This document shows positions 16,593 to 24,385 of a stretch of DNA of 47,880 bases, piece by piece. The notes under the pieces are model-generated. The model ran no database searches. It saw only the letters and a list, made by a program, of their open reading frames with translations, and was not told where the DNA came from. A program made the position numbers and the translations under genes. How positions within the stretch are numbered: the stretch's first letter is position 1; every line of letters begins with the position of its first letter. This DNA is from Verrucomicrobiota bacterium (GTDB lineage: Bacteria; Verrucomicrobiota; Verrucomicrobiia; Opitutales; Opitutaceae). The stretch is from NCBI GenBank assembly GCA_019136515.1, contig JAGVUB010000056.1:1-47880 (forward strand). Reading direction: 5' to 3'.

Positions 16593-18056
16593 ATGCCCGA
16601 CATCGCCAACCTCGTTAAGTCCATCCAGGATATCATGCGCAAGGACGCCGGCACCTACGGCGACGCCCAGCGCATCGAGCAGATGGCGTGGATGCTCTTC
16701 CTGAAGATCTTCGACGACCGCGAGCAGGAGCTCGCCATCACCCAGGATTCCTACCGCTCACCCCTGCCCAAGCACCTCCGCTGGTCCGAGTGGGCCGCCG
16801 ATCCCGAGGGCATCACCGGCGACGCCCTGCTCGACTTCGTCGACGGCACGCTCCTGCCCAAGTTGAAGGCCCTCACCGGAGGCTCCGACAAGATCGCCGG
16901 CCTCATCCGCATGACCTTTGAGGATGCCAACAACTACATGAAGAATGGCACCCTCATGCGGCAGGTGATCAACAAGATCAACGGCATCGACTTCAACGCC
17001 TCCGCCGACCGCCACCTCTTCGGCGACATCTACGAGAAACTCCTCCGCGATATCCAGTCGGCCGGCAACGCCGGCGAGTTCTACACCCCGCGCGCCGTCA
17101 CCCAGTTCATCGTCGAGCAGGTCAACCCCAGCCTCGAGAAGCGCGAGACCATCCTTGACCCCGCTTGCGGCACCGGCGGCTTCCTCACCTGCGTGATCGA
17201 GCACCTCCGCAAGCAGGCCAAGACCGACGCCGACTCGCTCTTCATCCAGGACTGCTTCGCCGGCATCGAGAAGAAACACCTGCCGCACGTGCTGTGCATG
17301 ACCAACCTCCTCCTGCACGGCATCGACGTCCCCTCCAACGTCCGCCACGACAACACCCTGTCCCGCCCCCTGCGCGACTGGAGCCCCCGCGAGCGGGTCG
17401 ACGTGATCGTCACGAATCCGCCCTTCGGCGGCATGGAGGAGGACGGCATCGAGGCCAACTTCCCCGCCGAGTTCCGCACCCGCGAGACCGCCGACCTCTT
17501 CCTCGTGCTCCTCATGAAGCTCCTCAAGCCCGGCGGCCGCGCCGGCCTGGTGCTCCCCGATGGCACGCTCTTCGGCGAAGGCGTGAAGACGCGCATCAAG
17601 GAGTCGCTCCTCACCGAGTGCAACCTGCACACCATCGTGCGCCTGCCCAACGGCGTCTTCGCGCCCTACACCGGCATCCGCACGAACCTTCTCTTCTTCA
17701 CCAAGGGCGCGCCCACCACCGAGGTCTGGTACTACGAGCACCCGTACCCGCCCGGCGCGAAGAGCTACAACAAGACCAAGCCCATTCGCATCGAGGAGTT
17801 CGAGGCCGAACGCGCCTGGTGGGGCAGCGAGGCCGACGGCTTCAAGACCCGCGTGGAAAACGAATACGCGTGGCGCGTGCCCATCGATCAGATCAAGGCC
17901 GCCAACTACAACCTCGACCTCAAGAACCCGCACCGGACCGACAACGGCCCCGGCGACTTCGACCACCTGCTCCCCAAGTACGAAAAGCTTCTCAAGGATA
18001 TCGCGAGTACCCGCGCCGCGCTGAAGAAGGAACTGCACGCCGCGCTCACTAGGTAG
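16593..18056 (+). CDS. hsdM: Type I DNA methyltransferase M subunit
   Basis: N6-adenine methyltransferase. With HsdS it protects host DNA and forms the core on which HsdR cuts. 487 residues. The N-terminal HsdM domain spans about 1-140. S-adenosylmethionine motif ILDPACGTGGFL lies at about 187-198 and catalytic NPPF at 275-278. The GEFYTPRAVTQFIVEQV segment before motif I is typical. The start at 16593 (MPDIANLVKSIQDIM) matches the family N-terminus. A longer in-frame ORF begins at 16470 and would translate a heptamer tract. The stop is followed directly by a GTAG-headed palindrome, then hsdS. Confidence 0.95.
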   Translation: MPDIANLVKSIQDIMRKDAGTYGDAQRIEQMAWMLFLKIFDDREQELAITQDSYRSPLPKHLRWSEWAADPEGITGDALLDFVDGTLLPKLKALTGGSDKIAGLIRMTFEDANNYMKNGTLMRQVINKINGIDFNASADRHLFGDIYEKLLRDIQSAGNAGEFYTPRAVTQFIVEQVNPSLEKRETILDPACGTGGFLTCVIEHLRKQAKTDADSLFIQDCFAGIEKKHLPHVLCMTNLLLHGIDVPSNVRHDNTLSRPLRDWSPRERVDVIVTNPPFGGMEEDGIEANFPAEFRTRETADLFLVLLMKLLKPGGRAGLVLPDGTLFGEGVKTRIKESLLTECNLHTIVRLPNGVFAPYTGIRTNLLFFTKGAPTTEVWYYEHPYPPGAKSYNKTKPIRIEEFEAERAWWGSEADGFKTRVENEYAWRVPIDQIKAANYNLDLKNPHRTDNGPGDFDHLLPKYEKLLKDIASTRAALKKELHAALTR

Positions 18057-18080
18057 GGACGTTTCTCCGAAACGTCCGCC
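18055..18080. repeat. Single GTAG-headed palindrome after hsdM
   Basis: GTAGGGACGTTTCTCCGAAACGTCC forms a hairpin (GGACGTTT / AAACGTCC) with loop CTCCG. It is identical in sequence to the left arm of the element at 39087-39171. It overlaps the hsdM stop codon and lies between hsdM and hsdS. Confidence 0.7.
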
Positions 18081-18162
18081 TCCGCCGCCCCGCCATGCGC
18101 TCCACCGCCCAATCCCGATTCCCCGTAGGGCCGGACCTGCCGCTCCTGCCCGTCACCACCGA

Positions 18163-19614
18163 ATGAAACTCGAAACCTTCTTCGAAAAGTTCGACCTCTT
18201 CGCCGACGCGCCCGACGCCGTGGTGAAGCTGCGGGAGTTGGTGCTGAAGCTTGCGTTCAGCGGTCAACTGTCTGGAAGCGCGGCTGACGGTATTGGAGGA
18301 AATACTGGGTGGGAAGAACGAACCATCGAATCGATCTGCGCGTTGATGACGCCAGGCTTCGCTTGTTCCAAGAGTCACCAGGTCGAGAACGGACATGTCC
18401 ATCTCCGCACGCACAATGTGTCGATTCTTGGCACACTGAACTTCGATCTACTGGTAAGGATCGATCCCGAGAAAGTTGATCCGCAGAAAGCGGCAATCCG
18501 GCGCGGAGACATTCTCTTCAACAACACGAACAGCCAGGAACTTGTAGGCAAGACCGCGCTGGTTGATCGGGACTACGAATTCGGTTTCAGCAACCACATC
18601 ACTCGCCTCCGGCTCAAGGAGGATGCGTTTCCCGCATACGTGGTGTATTACCTCACCATGCTGCGGAACTCCGGCTATTTTGCGAAGCTCTGCACTCGCT
18701 GGATCAACCAAGCCGCCATTAACACCGATGCGCTGAAGGCCCAATCGATCCCGTTTCCACCGCTCCCCGAGCAGAAGCGGATCGTGGCGAAGGTGGACGA
18801 GTTGATGGCGTTGTGCGACCGGCTGGAGGCCCAGCAGCAGGAGCGGGAGTCGCGCGAGCGCGACCTCGCCCGCGCCGCGCTGGCCCGCTTCGCCGAAGCG
18901 CCCACCCCCGCCAACCTCGACCTGCTCTTCCATCAATCCTTCGCCGTCTCTCCCGCCGACCTCCGCAAAGCAATTCTCACGCTGGCGATAGATGGCACCT
19001 TGGTAAGAACCAGTTCGAAAGAGACACAATTTGGCGAAGTTGTGAATCTCTTGGGCGGCTACGCATTCAAAAGCGAGTGGTTCACAAAGTCTTCAGGCGT
19101 TCGGTTGGTTCGAAATCAGAATATCAGCCACGGAGAACTCGACTGGAGAGAGACGGAATACCTGCCCACGGATCGCGCTCATGAATTTGAGAAGTGGGCC
19201 TTGCGGCCAGGCGATCTGGTCTTGTCGCTAAACAGGCCTTTCATCTCGACCGGACTGAAGTTGGCTTGGATTACAGATGCAGATTGTCCGTGTCTGCTTG
19301 TGCAGCGGATCGTCTGTTTGCGACCGGACCCTGAGCGACTGCTCGCGCAATACCTCTATTTCTGGTGCAACGCTCCGCACTTTTACCGAGACGCACACGT
19401 CGTGCCCAGCAGCGGAGTGCCATATATCGCTCCCAATCGGGTAGCCAAAATGACGATGCAACTTCCCCCGCTCGCCGAACAACGCCGGATCGTGGCGAAA
19501 GTGGAGCAACTGATGGCCTTGGTGGACCAGCTCGAAGTCCAGCAAGCCGCCGCCCGCACCACCGCTGAAAAGCTACTCGAAGCCGCCGTCGCTGAACTCA
19601 CGTCCGAGTCATGA
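18163..19614 (+). CDS. hsdS: Type I specificity subunit S
   Basis: DNA-recognition subunit. 483 residues with the two-half structure of the family: an N-terminal segment (FDLFADAPDAVVKLRELVLKLAFSG), a first recognition domain at about 45-205, a conserved helical spacer beginning PPLPEQKRIVAKVDELM, a second recognition domain from about 285 to 440, and a final helix PPLAEQRRIVAKVEQLM with a long Gln/Ala-rich end. The recognition domains are less GC-rich than the conserved helices, as is usual for exchanged specificity modules. The target sequence cannot be predicted. Its stop overlaps the next gene's start as ATGA. Confidence 0.93.
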   Translation: MKLETFFEKFDLFADAPDAVVKLRELVLKLAFSGQLSGSAADGIGGNTGWEERTIESICALMTPGFACSKSHQVENGHVHLRTHNVSILGTLNFDLLVRIDPEKVDPQKAAIRRGDILFNNTNSQELVGKTALVDRDYEFGFSNHITRLRLKEDAFPAYVVYYLTMLRNSGYFAKLCTRWINQAAINTDALKAQSIPFPPLPEQKRIVAKVDELMALCDRLEAQQQERESRERDLARAALARFAEAPTPANLDLLFHQSFAVSPADLRKAILTLAIDGTLVRTSSKETQFGEVVNLLGGYAFKSEWFTKSSGVRLVRNQNISHGELDWRETEYLPTDRAHEFEKWALRPGDLVLSLNRPFISTGLKLAWITDADCPCLLVQRIVCLRPDPERLLAQYLYFWCNAPHFYRDAHVVPSSGVPYIAPNRVAKMTMQLPPLAEQRRIVAKVEQLMALVDQLEVQQAAARTTAEKLLEAAVAELTSES

Positions 19615-20930
19615 GCATTCCTGACTACTTCTCCTACCACTTTTTCCCCGTCGGGCAGGGCCTATTCGCGAGTGGCGCAATCCGATGCTGCGACCAGAAT
19701 GGCCCCCTCTTCTTGTGGGTGTACGATTGTGGATCGAGTTCCGGCCACGATCTTGTCGATAATGGGGTCCAGGTGCTTGAGGATTTTGCACGCAATCGGA
19801 TGCGGATTGATCTGCTGGTCCTTTCCCACTTCGACCATGACCACATTAGCGGGATCTGTCGCCTGCTTCAAAAGTTCGAAATTGGGACTCTGCTCTTGCC
19901 ATATATGTCGCTAGCCCAGCGGCTTATCGTAGCGTTTGAGGAAGGAAGCGGCGATCCTGACGATTCGCTGAGCGAATTCTTCCTAAATCCGGTCGCCTAC
20001 CTCTTGGCGCAGGAAGGGCCCGGCATTGATCGCATCCTGTTCGTGATGCCAAGTGGTGACAACGGCCCAGAGTATCCCGGTGAACCGGAGCAGCGAGGCC
20101 CTGAACCGGACGGTCAGTCGCAGATGGTTTTTCCGGAGGGCAGGCCGGATGATCCTACAGAACTTCAGTCGTTGACGGCGGGCCTCAATGCCAAAGGGCG
20201 GCCAACAAACTTGGTGTTTCTGCGCCGTGGGTCAGCGATTACGCTGCGAACTGCCCGATGGGAATTCGTGCCCTATAACGATGACCCGGAGGAGCCTATC
20301 CCCCAGAATTTTACGGACGAGGTCGATATTGAACGAGTTAAGTTTCTGTCTGGAGGGAGTCCCGATGCGCGCAATGACGCGTTGAGGAAGCTCAAGAGGA
20401 TCTACGACAAGCATTTTGGATCGGGCTCCGAAGAGCGGAATATTATCTCCCTATTTCTCTATTCGGGGCCGTTATATCCCAGTTGGAGATGGTGTTTGAT
20501 GACGGAGGCGAGGTCGCGATCTGTTGGGTCGTCGGGATGGTTAGCTCGTTGGCCATTCTCTGGTGGGCGGGTTTGGGCGTTGCATGAATTGAGCAACGGC
20601 GGCCCCTCTCAACGGGCCAGCATTCTCTATACGGGTGACGGCTACTTGGATTCGAATGAACGTCTTCAGAATCTCGTTCAGTTTCTCGGCCTTCAGCGTG
20701 TGCAGCGAACAGGCGTGTTTCAGGTGATGCACCACGGTGCTAAAACGAACTGGCACCAAGGCGTTGCTGCGGCCATCGGTCCGCTTTTTAGCGTGTTCAG
20801 CTCAGATCCAGAGCGCAAGAAGTGGCGACATCCTCACGCGTCAGTTTTGCGAGATTTCTGGCATCACGGTGCAGTCCAGGTGGATAAGGAGAAATGTTTC
20901 ACAACCTACGGCGTTCTTCACGAAAGATGA
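19611..20930 (+). CDS. Metallo-beta-lactamase-fold protein of ComEC-like type, in restriction island
   Basis: 439 residues. The fold signature is VLSHFDHDHISG with His73 at the start of the motif. It follows the HxDxDH variant seen in ComEC-like domains, not the canonical HxHxDH. Further marks are WVYDCGSSSG at about 36-45 and MHHGAKTNWH near residue 375, a typical metal-site block of the ComEC-like group. No membrane segments or signal peptide are seen, so it is a cytoplasmic hydrolase, probably a nuclease or phosphodiesterase by family. A loop near 140-200 is rich in Pro, Glu and Asp. It overlaps hsdS as ATGA, and base composition is clearly lower in GC than the flanking chromosome. The substrate is unknown. 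Confidence 0.82.
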   Translation: MSIPDYFSYHFFPVGQGLFASGAIRCCDQNGPLFLWVYDCGSSSGHDLVDNGVQVLEDFARNRMRIDLLVLSHFDHDHISGICRLLQKFEIGTLLLPYMSLAQRLIVAFEEGSGDPDDSLSEFFLNPVAYLLAQEGPGIDRILFVMPSGDNGPEYPGEPEQRGPEPDGQSQMVFPEGRPDDPTELQSLTAGLNAKGRPTNLVFLRRGSAITLRTARWEFVPYNDDPEEPIPQNFTDEVDIERVKFLSGGSPDARNDALRKLKRIYDKHFGSGSEERNIISLFLYSGPLYPSWRWCLMTEARSRSVGSSGWLARWPFSGGRVWALHELSNGGPSQRASILYTGDGYLDSNERLQNLVQFLGLQRVQRTGVFQVMHHGAKTNWHQGVAAAIGPLFSVFSSDPERKKWRHPHASVLRDFWHHGAVQVDKEKCFTTYGVLHER

Positions 20931-20957
20931 AGCCCATGGTGCCCGATCTTGCGGCCT

Positions 20958-20986
20958 TTGGTTTTACACAAAACACAGGATAGATA
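20958..20986 (+). promoter_or_regulatory. Possible sigma70-type promoter before the 363-residue unknown gene
   Basis: TTGGTT at 20958-20963 and TAGATA at 20981-20986 with a 17-base spacer, about 10 bases upstream of the ATG at 20997. Transcription would start only a few bases before the start codon. This is one of few AT-rich intergenic spots in the window. Confidence 0.35.
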
Positions 20987-20996
20987 ATAGAAGACT

Positions 20997-22088
20997 ATGG
21001 CAAAACGCGACCCCAATAAAACTGCTCGAAACAAGATGGTGGAGAGCATCAAATCTCAGCGTCGTGCGTTTCAGTCGAAGGTCTTCACGGAACTCGCCCA
21101 ATTCGAAGGCGGAAGGTATTGCGATGAAGCATCGCTCAACGCATTTATCGGCAGCAAGGCTGCTGAGTACATAGACCTGAAGGATGCTGTAATCAAGACG
21201 CCAATGGAATACAAGAGCCGTTGGCTTACAGGACTCAAGCGGCATGCAGAGGAGGCACAGGCGCAAGGGACTGGCCCTCGCCATATACGAATGCTTGAGT
21301 TAACCACGGGCAATTACCCGAATTTCAAGAAGTACATGTCTCTATTTCTTGAGGGATCATTCCTGAAGCATTACGAGGAGCACTATAAGGAAAAGCCAAA
21401 AGTCGAAGAAAGTGAGTTTTGGTTCGGGCAGAATAACGATGAATTTGGATTTCTCGTGACTCCTCGGTTTAAGGCAGGGCAGTGGGAAAATGATAAATCC
21501 GAGATTCGGCATTTCGCGAGGCCATATTGGACGATTTCTCATCTGCTTGAGACGGGACTCTGCTACATGGGAGAGGATCGGAGGCGTACATTCTCAACTG
21601 TTGATGATTTCTTGCAGTTTCTCCGAGATCTCCTTCGGCGTACGGGGTCACCACATCAACTAGCGATCGCGGACAAGTATATCGACTACGTAACAAAGCA
21701 TTCGGATCAATTATCGGTGCCTGTGTTGATTCCGGAGTTGCGGTACGACCCCCATAAGAAGAAACATGAGCACCGACTCGACTTTCTTATTGTGAACCCG
21801 TGGAGCCTCGAGAAGTACGGGTTTGAGCTTTCCCCATGGTCGACGCACGGTGCGCTTGAGGGGGCAAATCAGAAAATGGCGGACTATAACCGTCAGGCGA
21901 AAGCGAACTTTGAGGGAGAGATGAGGAAACATAAGAAGTATTGGAGGAAATTTGGAGTGACCTATGTAATATACACAGACGAGGATCTCGTGAATATCGA
22001 TAGCGTGTGGGAGGAGATTCGCGGCCATCTAGAGATCGCCAAAGAGCCTGAGCCGCTTGAGTTGGCATTGTTAGGGGAACTTGAATAA
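20997..22088 (+). CDS. Unrecognised protein with possible PD-(D/E)XK-like C-terminal domain
   Basis: 363 residues, no family that I can name. The N-terminal 140 residues are charged and helical (KRDPNKTARNKMVESIKSQRR). The C-terminal part reads PELRYDPHKKKHEHRLDFLIVN, then YGFELSPW, then GEMRKHKKYWRKFGVTYVIYTDEDL. This order (Asp in a strand, Glu in the next strand, a basic helix, then a G..V strand and a DEDL end) resembles Vsr/DUF559-type PD-(D/E)XK nucleases, but the usual Lys is Ser (ELS), so the assignment is an inference. It is GC-poor like the preceding MBL gene, lies 66 bases after it and probably forms a pair with it. Confidence 0.7.
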   Translation: MAKRDPNKTARNKMVESIKSQRRAFQSKVFTELAQFEGGRYCDEASLNAFIGSKAAEYIDLKDAVIKTPMEYKSRWLTGLKRHAEEAQAQGTGPRHIRMLELTTGNYPNFKKYMSLFLEGSFLKHYEEHYKEKPKVEESEFWFGQNNDEFGFLVTPRFKAGQWENDKSEIRHFARPYWTISHLLETGLCYMGEDRRRTFSTVDDFLQFLRDLLRRTGSPHQLAIADKYIDYVTKHSDQLSVPVLIPELRYDPHKKKHEHRLDFLIVNPWSLEKYGFELSPWSTHGALEGANQKMADYNRQAKANFEGEMRKHKKYWRKFGVTYVIYTDEDLVNIDSVWEEIRGHLEIAKEPEPLELALLGELE

Positions 22089-22120
22089 ACGCTTCTAGCA
22101 TAGCTTCGAGCATCCTGAAC

Positions 22121-23197
22121 ATGCCCATCAAACACGCCATCTGGACGGTTGGAGCGAAACCGACGCCGCTCGGGCTCGGGCGACTCGCCACCGAACAACA
22201 ACTGGAGGAGATGATCGTCGCCGACCCGGCGATTCTGTCCTCGGAGTGGATGTTGATCGGCCGGCAGGAGATTACGCCGTTTTCCGGGCGCATCGACCTG
22301 CTCGCCATCGCCCCCGATGCCTCGCTCGTGCTCATCGAGCTCAAACGCGACAAGACTCCGCGCGAGATCATCGCCCAGGCGCTCGACTACGCTTCGTGGG
22401 TCGAAGGGCTCACCGCCGACAAGATCGCCCAGATCTATCAGCGCTTCTCCAAGGGCGGAAACCTCGACGAAGCCTTCAAGGCGCGTTTCGGGACCGAACT
22501 CGACGAGGAAGCCCTCAACGCTTCGCACCAAATCATCCTCGTCGCCGCCGAGCTCGACGACTCGACTGAGCGAATCCTCCGCTACCTGAACGACCGCGAC
22601 ATCGCCATCAACGCCGTCTTCTTCCAGGTCTTCCAGCACGGTGCCGATCAACTACTCAGCCGTGCGTGGTTCATCGACCCCGGCGAGACCCAGACCAACG
22701 CCGTCACCGTCAGCGGAGGCACCCGCGAACGCGTTCCCTGGAATGGCGAGTACTACGTGTCTTTCGGGGAAGGCGAGAGTCGCTCGTGGGCCGATGCCCA
22801 GAAGTATGGATTCATCAGCGCCGGCGGAGGCGCGTGGTACACCCAGACACTAAAACTCCTTTCTCCCGGCGACCGTGTTTGGGTGAAGATTCCCGGCAGT
22901 GGATTTGTCGGCGTCGGCCGCGTGACGGAGACCGCCCAATCCGTGAACGACTTCACGATCAACGATCGTCCCTGCCTCGACGTGCTCGCGACCGCTGCGC
23001 ACCTGCGCACCACCGCGGACGATTCCGAAAAAGCCGAGCACTTCGTCCGCGTCGAGTGGTTGCAGACGGTCCCAGAATCCAAGGCCCTCAACGAAGTCGG
23101 TCTCTTCGGCAACCAGAACACAGTCTGCCGCCCTCAGACCCCACGCTGGCCCCACACCGTCGACCGCCTGAAAGCCTTCTTCAAACACTGGGAGTGA
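22121..23197 (+). CDS. NucS-like PD-(D/E)XK nuclease with C-terminal PUA/EVE-like domain
   Basis: 358 residues. The nuclease domain spans about 20-180 with Asp59 (GRIDLLAI), Glu73-x-Lys75 (LIELKR) and Gln86, the D-ExK-Q site of the NucS/DUF91 group. From about 205 to 300 follows a second domain beginning WNGEYYVSFGEGESRSW and including KLLSPGDRVWVKIPGSGFVGVGRV, which resembles the PUA/EVE superfamily that often reads modified bases. Fusions of such readers with nucleases are known among modification-dependent restriction enzymes, so cutting of modified DNA is a reasonable hypothesis. It lies 32 bases after the previous gene and 3 bases before the next one. Confidence 0.8.
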   Translation: MPIKHAIWTVGAKPTPLGLGRLATEQQLEEMIVADPAILSSEWMLIGRQEITPFSGRIDLLAIAPDASLVLIELKRDKTPREIIAQALDYASWVEGLTADKIAQIYQRFSKGGNLDEAFKARFGTELDEEALNASHQIILVAAELDDSTERILRYLNDRDIAINAVFFQVFQHGADQLLSRAWFIDPGETQTNAVTVSGGTRERVPWNGEYYVSFGEGESRSWADAQKYGFISAGGGAWYTQTLKLLSPGDRVWVKIPGSGFVGVGRVTETAQSVNDFTINDRPCLDVLATAAHLRTTADDSEKAEHFVRVEWLQTVPESKALNEVGLFGNQNTVCRPQTPRWPHTVDRLKAFFKHWE

Positions 23198-23200
23198 CCC

Positions 23201-24088
23201 ATGGAATGCCTTGGCATCAACCCGCACGACGGGACGGTCTATGAAGGCCGCATGAACTGCGGCTTCCGCACGCAACCGCCTCCCTTGTTGCTGCCTATCG
23301 AATTTGTTGGCCTGCCTTCAGAGTCGAAATGGAATGATCCAGTTGAAGGCTATGCCCACACAATCTTCCGAGAAGACTCGTTCGACTCAGTCACAAGAAT
23401 TCGGCGCGGCAGAGTCTTTGTCCTTTATGACGGAGTGCAAAAACGGCAGTGGACGGTTCACGATCCAGCACGTAATGATTTGCCCGGCGTAGTGATCGGA
23501 ACAGGCACCGCGAAGGAAACCAGTGTTCTCTTCTATGGGCGCGCGCTTCTATCGGCGCTGAGAGACAGCGAGAAATGGTGCGTTCGGCCAGTGGTGGCAT
23601 TGGGCTCTGAGTCGTTTCTGACCTTGTGGACGGTTCTGACTGTTGAGAGCTCCGTCCATGGTACACCGATCTTGACGCTGAAGGCACAACGCTCGTTCGG
23701 GACGCTCCCGGATTTGGATCCTAGCCGGGTACCCGATGAGATCCGTACGGCACTCACACAAGCTTTGGAGAAAGTTGAGGACAGCGCACATCGGTTAGGT
23801 GCGGAGGCCGTCATCGACCGGTGCCGCGACGCGCTCTCTGTGGTCTTCGGACATGCATGTGGTGATCGAGGTACCGATTTGATGCGCGCGATCGACAAAT
23901 CGAGAACCGATCAGCGGGAAGAAGTACGACACTGGGCCGGGAGGATCGTCGCTCGGCTTCACTCCAGGGTGAAACCTAACGAGCAGGAAAAACGCGGAAC
24001 GCCTCGGGTGACAGAAGACGATGCCCAACTTGCATTGAGTTGCTTGGGAGTTGCCCTGCGTGACCTCGGCTACGCAAAGGCCGACTGA
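23201..24088 (+). CDS. Unrecognised protein paired with the NucS-like nuclease
   Basis: 295 residues, no known family recognised. The start ATG is only 3 bases after the nuclease stop, so the two are almost surely co-translated. The N-terminal half is beta-rich (PLLLPIEFVGLP, RGRVFVLYDG). The C-terminal half is helical, with EKVEDSAHRLGAEAVIDRC and HWAGRIVARLHSRVKPNEQEKRG followed by DDAQLALSCLGVALRDLG. The all-helical C-terminus recalls HEPN- or abortive-infection-type modules, but no catalytic motif such as RxxxxH is evident. A partner or immunity function for the nuclease is possible. Confidence 0.7.
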   Translation: MECLGINPHDGTVYEGRMNCGFRTQPPPLLLPIEFVGLPSESKWNDPVEGYAHTIFREDSFDSVTRIRRGRVFVLYDGVQKRQWTVHDPARNDLPGVVIGTGTAKETSVLFYGRALLSALRDSEKWCVRPVVALGSESFLTLWTVLTVESSVHGTPILTLKAQRSFGTLPDLDPSRVPDEIRTALTQALEKVEDSAHRLGAEAVIDRCRDALSVVFGHACGDRGTDLMRAIDKSRTDQREEVRHWAGRIVARLHSRVKPNEQEKRGTPRVTEDDAQLALSCLGVALRDLGYAKAD

Positions 24089-24257
24089 CTCGACCAGTGT
24101 TTTCCAGCATTTGGCCCCGAAGTCCTGTCCGGTTTTGCAGAACGAGGAAAACGCGACCTCTCGTGGTCCCAACAATTCCCCCGCAAATTGTCGCCTTTTT
24201 TGCGGAAAAGCTTGAGACCACGCCCCGCCAACCCCGTTTTCCATAGGCAGGAAACAC

Positions 24258-24333
<76 letters not shown>

Positions 24334-24385
24334 ACCCGCGCATTTCCCGGCTGACGCCCGGCACGGGACCCGCTGCGCTGGCGGC

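Noticed and set aside
18095-18166. 23-residue ORF ending in ATGA at the hsdS start
   Set aside because: Similar overlap to the 38-residue ORF but no ribosome site, and the sequence is partly repeat-derived. It is likely chance.
24181-24206. CCGCAAA...TTTGCGG hairpin as terminator of the island
   Set aside because: The loop contains the T run rather than following the stem, so the structure does not fit an intrinsic terminator.
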